Shown here in pieces: positions 1 to 9,689 of a stretch of DNA of 64,000 nt. The position numbers and the translations under genes are program-made. Origin of the DNA: Nothopassalora personata (Eukaryota; Ascomycota; Dothideomycetes; Mycosphaerellales; Mycosphaerellaceae); NCBI GenBank assembly GCA_033816765.1, contig CM066289.1, positions 124,001-188,000 on the forward strand, read 5' to 3'. A model generated the notes under the pieces. It saw only the letters and a program-made list of their open reading frames with translations, made no database searches and was not told the origin of the DNA. Positions within the stretch are counted from its first letter, which is position 1, and the number at the start of each line of letters is the position of its first letter.

Positions 1-84
1 TTACTACCTAACGTAAAAATCTACCTAGTCTTCTATATCTCTAAGTTAGAACTCGTAGACGCTAAAACACCTTACTAAGAGAGC

Positions 85-230
85 TTCTATCTTAAGCTAG
101 AAGTAGAAAGCAAATTTAAAGTTAAAGGAATCCTAGATAGGAAAGGTTAGCGATACCTTATTAAATATAAAGGGTATGACAACTTAGAAAATACCTAGGA
201 ACTAAAAGAAACCTACGTAACTATTAGTAG
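85..230 (+). pseudogene. Chromodomain at the C-terminus of D1 integrase (RIPed)
   Basis: The plus-strand frame reads ILDRKG-stop-RYLIKYKGYDN...ENT-stop-E, the fold signature of a chromodomain (V/I-L-x-x-R..G..YLVKW.GY....TWE). The two stops are TAG at positions where the family has Trp, as expected if TGG was turned into TAG by RIP. In chromoviruses this domain sits at the integrase C-terminus and steers integration to heterochromatin. Only the end of pol is inside the window. Confidence 0.75.
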
Positions 231-253
231 AAGATCTAGGAAAATAAAAAGAA

Positions 254-379
254 TAACTAGAGTAGAAATTAAACCTACGACCTCGAGAGACTGTCTATAA
301 ACTATTGCCTAAAGAGTAAGGCAAATTTATAGATACGTAGGCCTATAAGCTAACGCTCTACTATTAAGCTACCTAACTA
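254..379 (-). other. tRNA-like sequence inside D1, with an insert in the anticodon region
   Basis: On the minus strand, 7-nt acceptor-like arms (373-379 and 254-260) can pair with two wobbles. A D-arm/A-box-like block (TAGCTTAATAGTAGAGC) and a T-arm/B-box-like block (GGTTTAATTTC, degraded) follow. The middle is about 50 nt longer than in the matching block of D2 (62,023-62,097). No convincing anticodon stem is seen, so this is a tRNA relic or tRNA-derived module, not a working tRNA. Confidence 0.45.
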
Positions 380-640
380 GAGTTAATATAGAGGTTAAAG
401 GCTTATAAATTATATCCCTTAAGAGGAAGAAGGCTACACTACTAATGCTACGACACCGCTAGTACTATTAGAGATAGGTAGCGAGAGGTCGTAACTAGTA
501 ATCTCGGCCTAAGAATCTAAAGGTCTCTTAAGGATATTATAAAAGAAAGAAAGGTCCGGAAGTACGATATATATAGTAATGGAGGATTAACCGCCTCTAA
601 AGCGTTAAGAGCCTTGCTAGTTATATCCTTAGCGCGATGT

Positions 641-1024
641 TTAGTAAGGTAAAGCTACTTTCTGAAGTAAATTTCTTTCTTTACTTATCCTAGAGCGCTA
701 TGTAATTTTAACCTCCTCCTCCTCTAAGGACTCGATGTTATAACGTAGCTTATTACGACTATCTCTTAAGCGCTCCTAGTAAGTAAAGAATAAGCTTATA
801 TTATAAGACTTATAATCTTTCCTTATATATTTAGAATACTTCTTTTAACGTAGACCTACTATATAATGAGGTATTTTCTCTCTAAGCTTAACGCGGGCAT
901 TGCAATAGTTTAAATAAGGCGCTATCTTATGTCCTTTAGCGGTAATATTAGCCGCTAAGAATTTACGACTAAGGGTCGAGGATTAAGGGGTACTAGGTTT
1001 ATAGGAAGAAGAAGAAAAAGACAT
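641..1024 (-). pseudogene. Antisense zinc-cluster-like ORF of D1 (RIPed)
   Basis: ORF on the strand opposite to pol, starting at an ATG at 1024 just behind the conserved inverted repeat. Aligned with the ORFs at 3540, 34875 and 62675 it shows the same cysteine-type spacing, with most Cys replaced by Tyr (YIVGLR..KYSKYIRKDYKSYN). A charged stretch ERLRDSRNKL and an EEEEVK block suggestive of a coiled coil follow. The stop before ERLRD is TAG at a position where all four copies have TAG, implying an original Trp. The end is uncertain because later stops may be mutated Gln codons. See the intact start of the copy at 3540 for the functional reading. Confidence 0.55.
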
Positions 1025-1063
1025 CGTTATAAGAATAAATTAACGAGGACATATCTACTATTA

Positions 1064-1080
1064 AGCTTCGAGACGAAGCT
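1064..1080. promoter_or_regulatory. Conserved inverted repeat AGCTTCG-N3-CGAAGCT (D1)
   Basis: Perfect 7-bp arms around a 3-bp spacer, lying between the polypurine tract and the start of the antisense ORF. The same repeat occurs at the same place in F (34,817-34,833) and D2 (62,714-62,730) and in decayed form in A (3,467-3,484). Candidate operator, promoter element or RNA hairpin; function inferred only from position and conservation. Confidence 0.6.
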
Positions 1081-1098
1081 AGGCTAGAAGGGAGATAG

Positions 1099-1499
1099 TA
1101 TTACGGTTTAGTTCTACTCTAAATTAGATAACTAACCTTATACGTAACGTGCTCTATTTTAGTATTTAGATTCTAAATAGAGACAATAAAGTTATAACTA
1201 GAGTAATAACTAAGTATGACATCTTACTCTAAAAGAGCTTAAATAGAGTAAATAGAGTTATAATAGAGTACTACTCTATTAGGAAAAAATCTCCTTTATA
1301 TTTAGGAACGCTAAGAATCCCTTATAGTTTTAATACGTTTAACTTACTATTTAATATTACTATTTAGAATACACTAGAACCTAATCTCTACTATACTATT
1401 TCTTAAGTCTCTACGAGGCTAAAATACTACTGCTTTATTACTCTCGATTAAGCTTATCTTATTAACTTATAATATTATTAGGTTATACTAAACCTAATA
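1099..1499 (+). repeat. 3' LTR of D1
   Basis: Starts TATTACGG (RIPed TGTTACGG) right after the polypurine tract and ends in CCTAATA (RIPed CCTAACA). It aligns along its length with the D2 LTR at 62,749-63,152; shared blocks include TTTATATTTAGGAACGC and TATTATTAGGTTATAC. Confidence 0.75.
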
Positions 1500-1710
1500 A
1501 GAGGCTTTAAACCGTCTACTTCTATTAACTTCATATAATATTATAGTTACTAACGTTATTAATAGCTAGATAGTAGGCATTTACTAAGGACTAGTATTAA
1601 GACCTAATACTAGTTCTTTTTATAAAGTCTTTACTACTACCTCTAAGTACTATAACGACCTTCTCTCTAAATCTATAAACCTTAGAGCCGTACTTAAGTA
1701 TCTATATACT

Positions 1711-2186
1711 TAATAATAGTAAGATACTATAGCTAAGAAATTTACTAAAGGGCTCTCTACTAGTACCTTTTAATAGGTAACTAAGGAAGAGATAGAAGAT
1801 AATACTAAAAATTAGGACCTTTAGCTAGTAGTACCTCTAAACTAGGTCTATAAATATAATCTAGATAAGTATAGTATACTAAAGAGCTATAAAGCTTAAT
1901 TATACGTAAAAGGTAACCTATAAAGTATCTATTTAGACATATATATTACTCTATAACTAGTAAGTATATTTTATCTCTACTATACTATAACTATATACTT
2001 TAATCTAGAAGCTAAGTAGTTTACTATAGTAAATGCCTTTTTAAGTTTAGACTTACTATATACTATATATCTTTAGCCCCCTCCTAGTATTAACTACACT
2101 AGTAATAGATACGTACTTAAACTAGTAGTTGAAGGAGTGCCCTTTACTATAGTATAACTCCCTTACTAATACACTAGCCTCCCTAG
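1711..2186 (+). pseudogene. Ty1/copia reverse transcriptase, first part (RIPed)
   Basis: One frame reads VYKYNLDKYSILKSYKA, then YFNLEAK-stop-FTIVNAFLSLDL, then YLQPPP-like text, the N-terminal half of a copia RT (W.FK.K.D..G...KYKARLV.KG; D..AF L). Near the end a one-base shift gives PLL-stop-YNSLTNTLASL, the usual ..SPLLWY.....L..LG stretch. The frame is cut by the LTR of B1 and resumes at 22,503. Stops are TAG/TAA type. This is the oldest layer of the nest. Confidence 0.7.
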
Positions 2187-2348
2187 TGTTACGGGTAAAT
2201 AACGTGTATACTAAAGTTCTATAAGGTATATAATAAGTTCAATACGGAAGAAAGGGAAAGTTAAACGCTATCTAAAGTAAAGGTACCAGACATTAATCCG
2301 GACGTATAGGCGTAGCCTATACTAAGAAATAGGAGCCCGCCCCTTACA
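2187..2348 (-). repeat. LTR of B1 (element 3' LTR)
   Basis: 162 bp, TGTTACGGG...CCCCTTACA, same length and termini as five other copies in the window. The C-rich run that follows is the polypurine tract on the element strand, showing that the element points left. Confidence 0.85.
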
Positions 2349-3061
2349 TTGCCCCCCTCCCCCCTTCGCCGCCTTTAGTCCTAGTTCCGCTTAATTGGTA
2401 CCGTCCGGATGTATATTTACGCTAGTGTTCTCTATTATCCCCCCGGAGTCTATTATCCTAGCTATTTTTATAGCTTAGCGCTACTTTCTAATATTACCCT
2501 ATATTGTATAAACTTATTAATAGCGATGCCTATTATTAGGCTCATAATAGGAAGCGCTTAAGGTGCTCTTCCTAATTATCTAGATCCGCCGTCGTTAAGG
2601 CGGAGTATTATTACCTAGGTAAGTATAAGGTTTCCTATTATCTACTAAGTAATAATAGCTATTATTATATATAAATAATAGGAACCTAGAATATATCTTC
2701 CGGCTCTAGTTCTCTTTTTCCTTCTTTCTTTTCCTTATTACCCGCCGTAAGCGTAAGTAGCCTCCTCCCTAGCTTAGCGTCCTTAGCCTTAGGAGACCTA
2801 CGCTTCCGTATCTCTTACCTACTACTTAGGGATCCGACGTTTCTTCCACGGATTCCGATAGATACTAATAGTATACCGTAAGTAGAAATAACTACTACTA
2901 CTATATCTTCTATTAATACTATTAAGTAAGTCTAAATAAATTCTAACGGGGTCTAATATATTCTAACCGAGACGTAGTATAAAATAGCCTAACGCCGTAT
3001 CTACTACGTTCTCTACGCTAGTACTAGCGTAGACTATAGCTCCTAGTATATAAGTACCGGC

Positions 3062-3448
3062 TGTTATTGTCTCGTTCCAGGGCTAGTCTCAAAAGAGAGA
3101 TAAGTTAAGTCACGTAGCGGTATTATTCTTTAGAGAGGCTAAAGCAAGCTAAGCGAAGATAAATGATAGGAATAAGAGTTGTATTCCAATCAGTGAGATA
3201 GTAACATGAGTTGAACGCATTAGAACCATAAGGGTTTCTAGCGTTCCTAAATACAAAGGAGATTCGCGGCGTAGAGCCTATAGCTTAGTATGATCACCTT
3301 GATTAGTCCTACTAAGCATACTGATCACACTAATCAGTCCGTAAAGTGATTAGTGTTACGTGCGTCTAGATGATCAGTATCACGTGTTTCTAAGTAATTA
3401 GTGTTTCGTGTGTCTAGTCGGGGCTGCCGTTTAGACCGAACCGTAACA
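3062..3448 (-). repeat. LTR of A (element 3' LTR)
   Basis: 387 bp; differs from the right LTR mainly by transitions (C/T, G/A), as expected of RIP after insertion. Confidence 0.9.
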
Positions 3449-3466
3449 CTATCCCCCTTCTAGCCT

Positions 3467-3484
3467 AGCTTAGTCCCTTAAGCT
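3467..3484. promoter_or_regulatory. Decayed copy of the conserved inverted repeat (A)
   Basis: AGCTTAGTCCCTTAAGCT, at the same place between polypurine tract and antisense ORF as the perfect repeats in D1, F and D2. The preceding TAGCCTAGCTT block is also shared. The arms have drifted. Confidence 0.5.
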
Positions 3485-3539
3485 TACTTATGACGAACGG
3501 TATCCTCTATGTTTCCGCGTATGGCTTCTTCCCTTTGCG

Positions 3540-4097
3540 ATGCCTATCCACCAACGCCCTTCTAGCACCATCCGTCGCCGCCGTCTCTACGAGTTCGTTA
3601 AATCCGCGGGAGAAGTTATAGTTAAGAAATGCTTAACGTGTAAAAAGCATAGTCGCGTATGCAAGGTGCATATTCGTTCCGGGAAGTGTAGTAAGTGTCT
3701 TCGTCGCGGCCAAAGGTACGATGTAAGAGTAACTTAGTCGGAGTTTAAGAGGTTAGTAGAGGAGAAGGCTCGTCTTCGTTAGAAAATCCAGGAGTCTCGG
3801 TCCGCTTAGGAGGAGGCGATACGGGTTCATAAGAAGGCTCTCGAGGATCTAAAGATTGCTCGCGCGCGCGAGGAGCGCTTGCGTTAGTAGATGGATCTAG
3901 TGGATCGTCGTACCGAGGAGGCGATTTCCGTTAAGGAAAGGGAGATCGAGGAGCAGGAGATAGAAGAGGCTTCTTTGCTTCCTTCGGATATCCCTTGTAA
4001 GGGTCTAGTTCTTAACTTGTTACTAGGCACATAGGGTGCTATTAAGGGTCTCGGTAACGAGTTCTAGGAGGTACCCAAACTACTCCCTACTGGTTGA
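3540..4097 (+). pseudogene. Antisense zinc-cluster plus coiled-coil ORF of element A
   Basis: Frame of 186 codons from ATG 3540 to TGA 4095-4097, on the strand opposite to gag-pol and convergent with it. The first 65 codons are open. Residues about 30-60 read KKCLTCKKHSRVC, then KCSKCLRRGQRYD: C-x2-C-x6-C-x8-C-x2-C-x6-(Y for C). This fits the fungal Zn(II)2Cys6 binuclear cluster (C-x2-C-x6-C-x5-12-C-x2-C-x6-8-C), including the basic residues after the first pair. A Glu/Arg/Lys-rich, coiled-coil-like stretch follows, as in dimerising Gal4-type proteins. The few stops are TAG, at positions expected to be Trp or Gln, so the gene was probably whole before RIP. Role inferred: DNA-binding regulator carried by the element. 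A zinc-binding protein of another class is possible. Start supported by three homologues. Confidence 0.6.
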
Positions 4098-4099
4098 CT

Positions 4100-7000
4100 T
4101 ATAGGTCTTTGTTTTTCTTATAATATTCTCGGATCTTTTATTAACAGTTTTATAGGTTCATTTCTAGTTCCTAGGTATTTTCTAATTCGTCGTATCCTTT
4201 CTATTTAACAAGGTATCGCTAACCTTTCTTGTCTAGGATTCTTTCGACTTCGAATTCGTTTTCTACTTCCGGTTCGAAATAGAAGCTCTCCTAGCAGGGT
4301 GTTTCGGCGTCTACGGGTTCCAACTTAGAGATATGGAAGACTAGGTAGATTCTTGCGTCTAGTAGTAGTCGTAGGCGGTAGTTAACTAGTCCTATAACTT
4401 TGTCGATAAAAAATGGTCCGACCTTAACGTAATCTAGTTTCTTAGTCTGTCTTCTTATTCTTAAGTTTTTTGTAAGGAGATAGACCTTATCCCCCTCTTT
4501 TAGCAGAGGTGCTATTTTTCTCGTGTCCTGCCGTTGTTAAGACAGTTTATGTTATGCATCTTCGATCGCCTTACGTGTTTCTTTATGCACTTCCTTAAGA
4601 GTATCCGTCGTTACGATTACTCTTTCGGCTTGTGGGTAGGATCCAGGTGTTCCAAATAGGTTAGGATCTTTGCTAAAGTTCGTATAAAATGGTGTCGTTA
4701 AAGTTGTCTCTAATTTGTAGTTGTTTAGTACAATCTACGCTATTGGCAGTAATGAGACCTAGTTGTCTTGTACATAATTGATGTAGTGTCGTAGGTATTG
4801 TTCTAGCGTTTAATTCATCCTTTCGGTTTGTCCGTCTGTTTCCGGATGATATGCTGTTAACAGCTTATGTTTGATTCCGATCGTTCCTATAAGCGTCTTC
4901 TAGTAGTTTGATGTAAATAGCTTATCTCTGTCCGTTATAAACGCTTAAGGGAATCCGTGGTATCGGATAAGTCTATCTAGTACGAGGTATCCGAGCTACT
5001 CTACATTGTACGTTTCTAATGTAGGAATGGAGTGTGCGTATTTCGTAAGTCTATTAACTATAACTAGTATTATGTCGTATAGTTGTTTCGTAACTTAATC
5101 TCTTAACGGTGGGAGTTTCGTAATAAAGTCTATTGTGACTTCGTCCTATGGTTTCGTCGGTAGTGTCCTGAACTGTAGGTAACAGTATTTTACATGTCTC
5201 GTAGCCTTGTTTCGTTAGCAGTGTACGCATTGTTTAATGTAGCGTAATACCTTAAGTCTCATTTATGGGAATGAGAAGCTGCGCTGTATTAGGTCTATTG
5301 TTTTTGAAGTTCTAGGGTGTCTATAAGTTGATCCGTCGTAATGTTGTCGTATGTATTCTTCTTCTCCATCCTTAGGTACTTGGTATTTTCCTTGCGATAT
5401 AGGGAATTGTTCGTCCCTATCGCCTAATATCCGTACGATGTTGTTAAATTCACTTATGTTAGCACTAAGACTTCCGTCGGGGTTCGTCTTTAATGTCTTA
5501 TGTTACACTAGTTCTTTTTCTTCTATATAGTCGCTTCTTCGGCTTAGCGCGTCGGCGCGGCTATTCTCTTGTCCTAGAGTATATTTAATTTCGAACTTAT
5601 ACTGTCCTAGTAGCTCCGACTAGCGGGCTTACTTCGGGTAAGTTCTTTCGTCGTCGTAAAGTACGTAAGATTCTTATAGTTAGAAAGAATCGTTAACTTC
5701 GGTAGGCCCTCGACATATACTCTCTAATGTTGCATAGCAGTAATAATGGCTAGAAGCTCTTTGTTATAGATGTCGTAGTTCTGTTCCGCTATAGTCATTT
5801 TCCGGGAGTAATAGGCTACTAGGTGTCTCTACCTATCGTGTGTCTATGTTAGACATGCGCCTATTGCTATATTAGACGTATCGGTCTCGATGTAGACTTC
5901 CTTACTACTATCGAATAGTCGAAGCGTAGGGGCTAAAGCGCATTGTTCCTTAAGTTTCTTAAACGCTTTAATCTGTTCCTTTCCCTATTTCTAGGTAACG
6001 TCTTTTCTCGTAAGCATCGTTATTAGTGCTGCTATTTTCGCGTAGTCCTTAATGAATTTCCGGTTGTAGTTCGCTAGTCTAAGGAATGATTGTACGTCCT
6101 TAACTGTTTTTGGTTCTAGCTACTCTCTAATTGACTGTGTCTTCGCAGGGTCGATCGTTATCCCTATGGTGCTAATAATAAAGCCTAAGAATTTAACTTC
6201 TTTCTTGTGGAATTCGCATTTCTCGGGTGCCGTCTTAAATCCTAATTGCGTGAGTCGTTCGAAGACGTCCTAGACTTGTTTTATGTGTTCCTGTAGGGAT
6301 CCTTTTATGTAGACTAGTATGTCGTCTATGTAGGCGATAACGTATACGTCGAGTAGGTCTCTAAGTGTTTCGTTTACAAGGTCCTAGTAGGATGCGGGTG
6401 CGTTAGTTAATCCTATTAGCATAACTAAGAATTCGTAGAGTCCGTATCTTGTTCTAAAAGCGGTTTTCCATTCTTCTCCTTCTACTATTCGTATAGCATA
6501 GAAGGCATCTCGTAGGTTAATCTTCGTGTACTAGTCCGATCCGGTTAATCTATCCTATGCTTCTTCGATGTTAGGTAGCGGGTATCGGTTCTTAATCGTG
6601 ATCTCGTTTAACTTCCTATAGTCTTGTACGAGTCGAAACTTCCCGTTTGCTTTTAGAACGAACATATATAGAGTTCCTGCACTTAAGGTGGATCTTCTTA
6701 TCTATCCTTTAGCTAGCTTCTCCTTTAGCTATTCTCGTAGGGTCTATAGCTCTTTCTTAGACATTTGATATAGGGGTCCCTATAGAGGCTCTTTCCCTAG
6801 CTAAATGTTAATCTTGTAATCCTATAGGCGGTACTTAGGTAAGGCGGTTTTGCCTCTCTCCTCTTTAAAGAGTCGCGACCACTTGCGATACTCCTTAGGA
6901 ATACTCAACTCTAAGATGTTAGTATTCTTCGATAGTGCGTTACTTCTATTACTTCTAGTGACTTCGTAACCCGGCGGCCCTACGCTAGTGTCTATCCCGG

Positions 7001-9280
7001 TCGAAGGTGGTTCTTTTATCCTTCTAGTCGGCGCAAGCTATATCTCGTTTAGCTGTTTCCTTACCTTATCTACTAGTGAACGCTGCTACTACGTAGGCTG
7101 AATGTCGACAACGCAATCGCATTCCCTAAATGTAAGTACTCCTCTTCTCTAGTCGATTACTGGATTGTGCTTTCTTAACTAAGGCATACCTAATACTATG
7201 TTATAACTAGCTATATTAGTGACATCTAAGGTAATATTCTCGTAGTGCTGTTAGATAGCTAGTGGCAATAGTATCGTCTCCTATTCCACGCTAGGTAACG
7301 ATAATCCGTTTACCGCGATTAACTCGTAACCCTATTTCTTCTTTAGGGTAGCTAACCCGTTTCTTCTTGTAAAAGACTCGGAGATAAAATTTCCCGCTAC
7401 TCCTAAGTTGATTATAACACTAGTCTTGTGTCCGTTAACGATTGCTTATGTCTAGAAAACTGTGTTTAATGTCGATGTATAAGCCTAAGTATTGCATAAC
7501 TCCCTCCGGTCGCTTATTCCTAGGGAGCTAATCCTTTTCCCGAATAGTATGTAGTTCGCTATACTTCGTGCCTAGAGGCTTCGGCTAGAACCTGTAGCCC
7601 GTTGCCCTATGTCTACACTTATAGTCTATTGCGTTCCTAGATCTTCTACGTTTCTAAGTAGAGTGCGCGTACGTGTTGCACTATGTTACGTAATTTATTC
7701 GATATAAATGTTCCTAACGGTGTAAGATATCCGGTTCCTATTATTCGACTTCCTATCGGTAGTCGTTCTATAACGGTGGTTGCTAGATTCTCGGTTGTTT
7801 CCATAAGTGGGTATCCCTAGGCCATGCCTCGTAGGGTGTCGAGTGTCTTGTTAAACTCAATGGAATGTAGCTTCCTTCGTCTACCTATCTTAGGTAGGAA
7901 TTCCTCGTGCCTTCTTTATAGGTAGATAATTATGTCGTATAGTTTCTTAGGTGCATCTACCGTAAAGGTAAGTTGTTCGTTGTCGTCGTTAGTGTCGCTC
8001 TCTTCTCCTTCGGAGGAATCTTCTTCGCTTGATTCTTCCGGATCCTATTCTTCCTCGATGGTATCTAGCCCGGTGGTTTCTTAACTTTCTTCCTATAGTT
8101 CTAGTAACTATAATCCGTTCTATCCTGGGTCCTAATTTTCTTTATCGCTTCTATCTTCGTTAAAGTAGGATTCATCGATGTCTACTTCTCTAAGCGTGGC
8201 GTTTTACCTATGCGTCACTCCTAGGGTTCCTCGTGGTTGCTAAGGCTAATACCCTGCGCCCGATTTCGCGGCGTAGTGGATTTGACACGAGTCTTAGTAA
8301 CAGAATCGCTAATGAAGGATTCTATAACTATTTCGAGACTCGGATTCGGTCTCGTAGTCGACTCTTCGTGTTATTATATTAAACTGTCGTAGTTAGTTCT
8401 TCGCATTAAATGGAATAACTACCATTTACTACCTATAGTATCCTCCTCGTCCTTCTAAGGGGTCTAGGAGAGGCGTCGTGCTTCTATTGTTAGCTCTCTC
8501 CTCTACTCTCCGAGTATAGTTGGTATCTCCTCGAGATCTAACGCTACTCTTAGATTTACTAGTTCGGGGTTGCATTATATTGAATTGTTCTACTTTAGAG
8601 TCGTATCTCTTCTCCTAGTGTCGTTCCTAGAGCTAGTTATCGATGTTAATCGACGCCTTTATTAGCTCTTCGAGGTTGGTGATCCGTCCCCCGTGTCTTA
8701 TTAACTCGTCCTTAACGGAGTCTTTAAGTCTACGTCGGAACATAGTCATTAACGCCGTCTAGTCCCATCCGGTAATTTGTCCGTATTCTTCGAATTTGGC
8801 TGTATACTCTGAAGTAGACGTCTTCTGCTTCAGGTGTTAAATGATTCGTATAGCCTATTAGACTTCGTTCGAGGTTCTAAAGATTGATTTTATCTTATCT
8901 TTAAAGAGAGTGTAGCTCCTAAACATTCTAGTAGGGTCTAATCGTCCTATACCTTTAAGGTATTCCTTAAGGTAAGGTTTGATCTAGTTCTGCGCACTTC
9001 CGCGAAGGTACGTAATAGCGAAGATAGTTCTTTTATCGGCATCGACTAGGTTGAACATAAGATATATATCCATCTAATTGATCCAGTCGTCGAACTTAGC
9101 CCTGTCTCTATAGAAGAGGTCTAGCTTAGCAGCCTTAACGTCGTTCTTCCTTAGAGTAGGCTCGTCATCGTCATTAGACTTATCGTCCTTCGTGGTGGTC
9201 TATTGTAGTAGCGCACGGCGGATGCTTCCTGCTTCGCTAGGGGCGGGTGTTCCCCTACTAGCTGCTTGAGTAGCGCTCAT
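4100..9280 (-). pseudogene. gag-pol of element A (gag, protease, RT, RNase H, integrase, chromodomain)
   Basis: Gag begins with ATG at 9280, 17 bp inside the LTR edge (MSATQAASRGTPAPSE...), and contains the retrotransposon capsid pattern (FDDWINQMDIYL, YLRGSAQN). Approximate order on the minus strand: gag 9,280-7,500; retropepsin near 7,440-7,370 (NLGVAGNFIS, with Asn where Asp is expected); RT 6,900-6,000 with AYIDDILVY; RNase H 5,950-5,500, partly frameshifted; integrase 5,400-4,400 with HCKRNK zinc finger, ITDRD and HPETDGQTERMN; chromodomain 4,290-4,155 (ILDKKG..RYLVK). Stops are TAG/TAA of RIP type. Polyprotein of replication and integration, now dead. It ends tail-to-tail with the antisense ORF. 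Confidence 0.8.
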
Positions 9281-9297
9281 CCTAAGGGCGTTCAAAG

Positions 9298-9684
9298 TGT
9301 TATTGTCTCGTTCTAGGGCTAGTCTTAAAAGAGAGATAAGTCAAGTCACGTAGCGGTATTATTCTTTAGAGAGGCTGAAGCAAGCTAAGCGAAGATAAAT
9401 AATAGGAATAAGAGTTGTATTCCAATTAGTAAGATAGTAACATGAGTTGAACGCATTAGAACTATAAGGGTTTCTAGCGTTCCTAAATACAAAGGAGATT
9501 CGCGGCGTAGAGCCTATAGCTTAGTATGATTACCTTAATTAGTCCTACTGAGCATACTAATTACACTAATTAGTCCGTGAAGTGATTAGTGTCACGTGCG
9601 TCTAGATGATCAGTATCACGTGTTTCTAAGTGATTAGTGTTTCGTGTGTCTAGTCGGGGCTGCCGTTTGGACCGAACCGTAACA
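9298..9684 (-). repeat. LTR of A (element 5' LTR)
   Basis: 387 bp, TGTTATTGTC...CCGTAACA, followed by target duplication CCGGC at 9,685-9,689. Confidence 0.9.
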
Positions 9685-9689
9685 CCGGC

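Larger units (their letters stand above)
1..1499 (+). mobile_element. 3' end of a RIP-degraded Ty3/Gypsy chromovirus (element D1)
   Basis: Partial LTR retrotransposon entering from the left edge. In order it shows the chromodomain end of pol, a tRNA-like block on the minus strand, an antisense zinc-cluster ORF, a conserved inverted repeat, a polypurine tract (GAAGGGAGATAG) and a 3' LTR. The same order and clear similarity recur in D2 near 61,745-63,152. CpA/TpG are almost absent, so this copy is RIP-inactivated. The frame of a copia relic resumes to its right, so D1 probably inserted into that relic; the left target site lies outside the window. Confidence 0.8.
3062..9684 (-). mobile_element. 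Ty3/Gypsy chromovirus A, complete, inserted in B1
   Basis: Two 387-bp LTRs (3,062-3,448 and 9,298-9,684; TGTTATTGTCTCG...CCGTAACA) flanked by a perfect 5-bp duplication CCGGC (3,057-3,061 and 9,685-9,689). Removing A and one duplication rejoins B1 in register with B2 and B3. The element points left: gag starts beside the right LTR and the polypurine tract AGAAGGGGGATAG abuts the left LTR. It is the least RIP-damaged internal pol here: the RT YIDD box and integrase ITDRD and DGQTERMN motifs are readable. An antisense ORF lies between pol and the 3' LTR. Confidence 0.9.
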
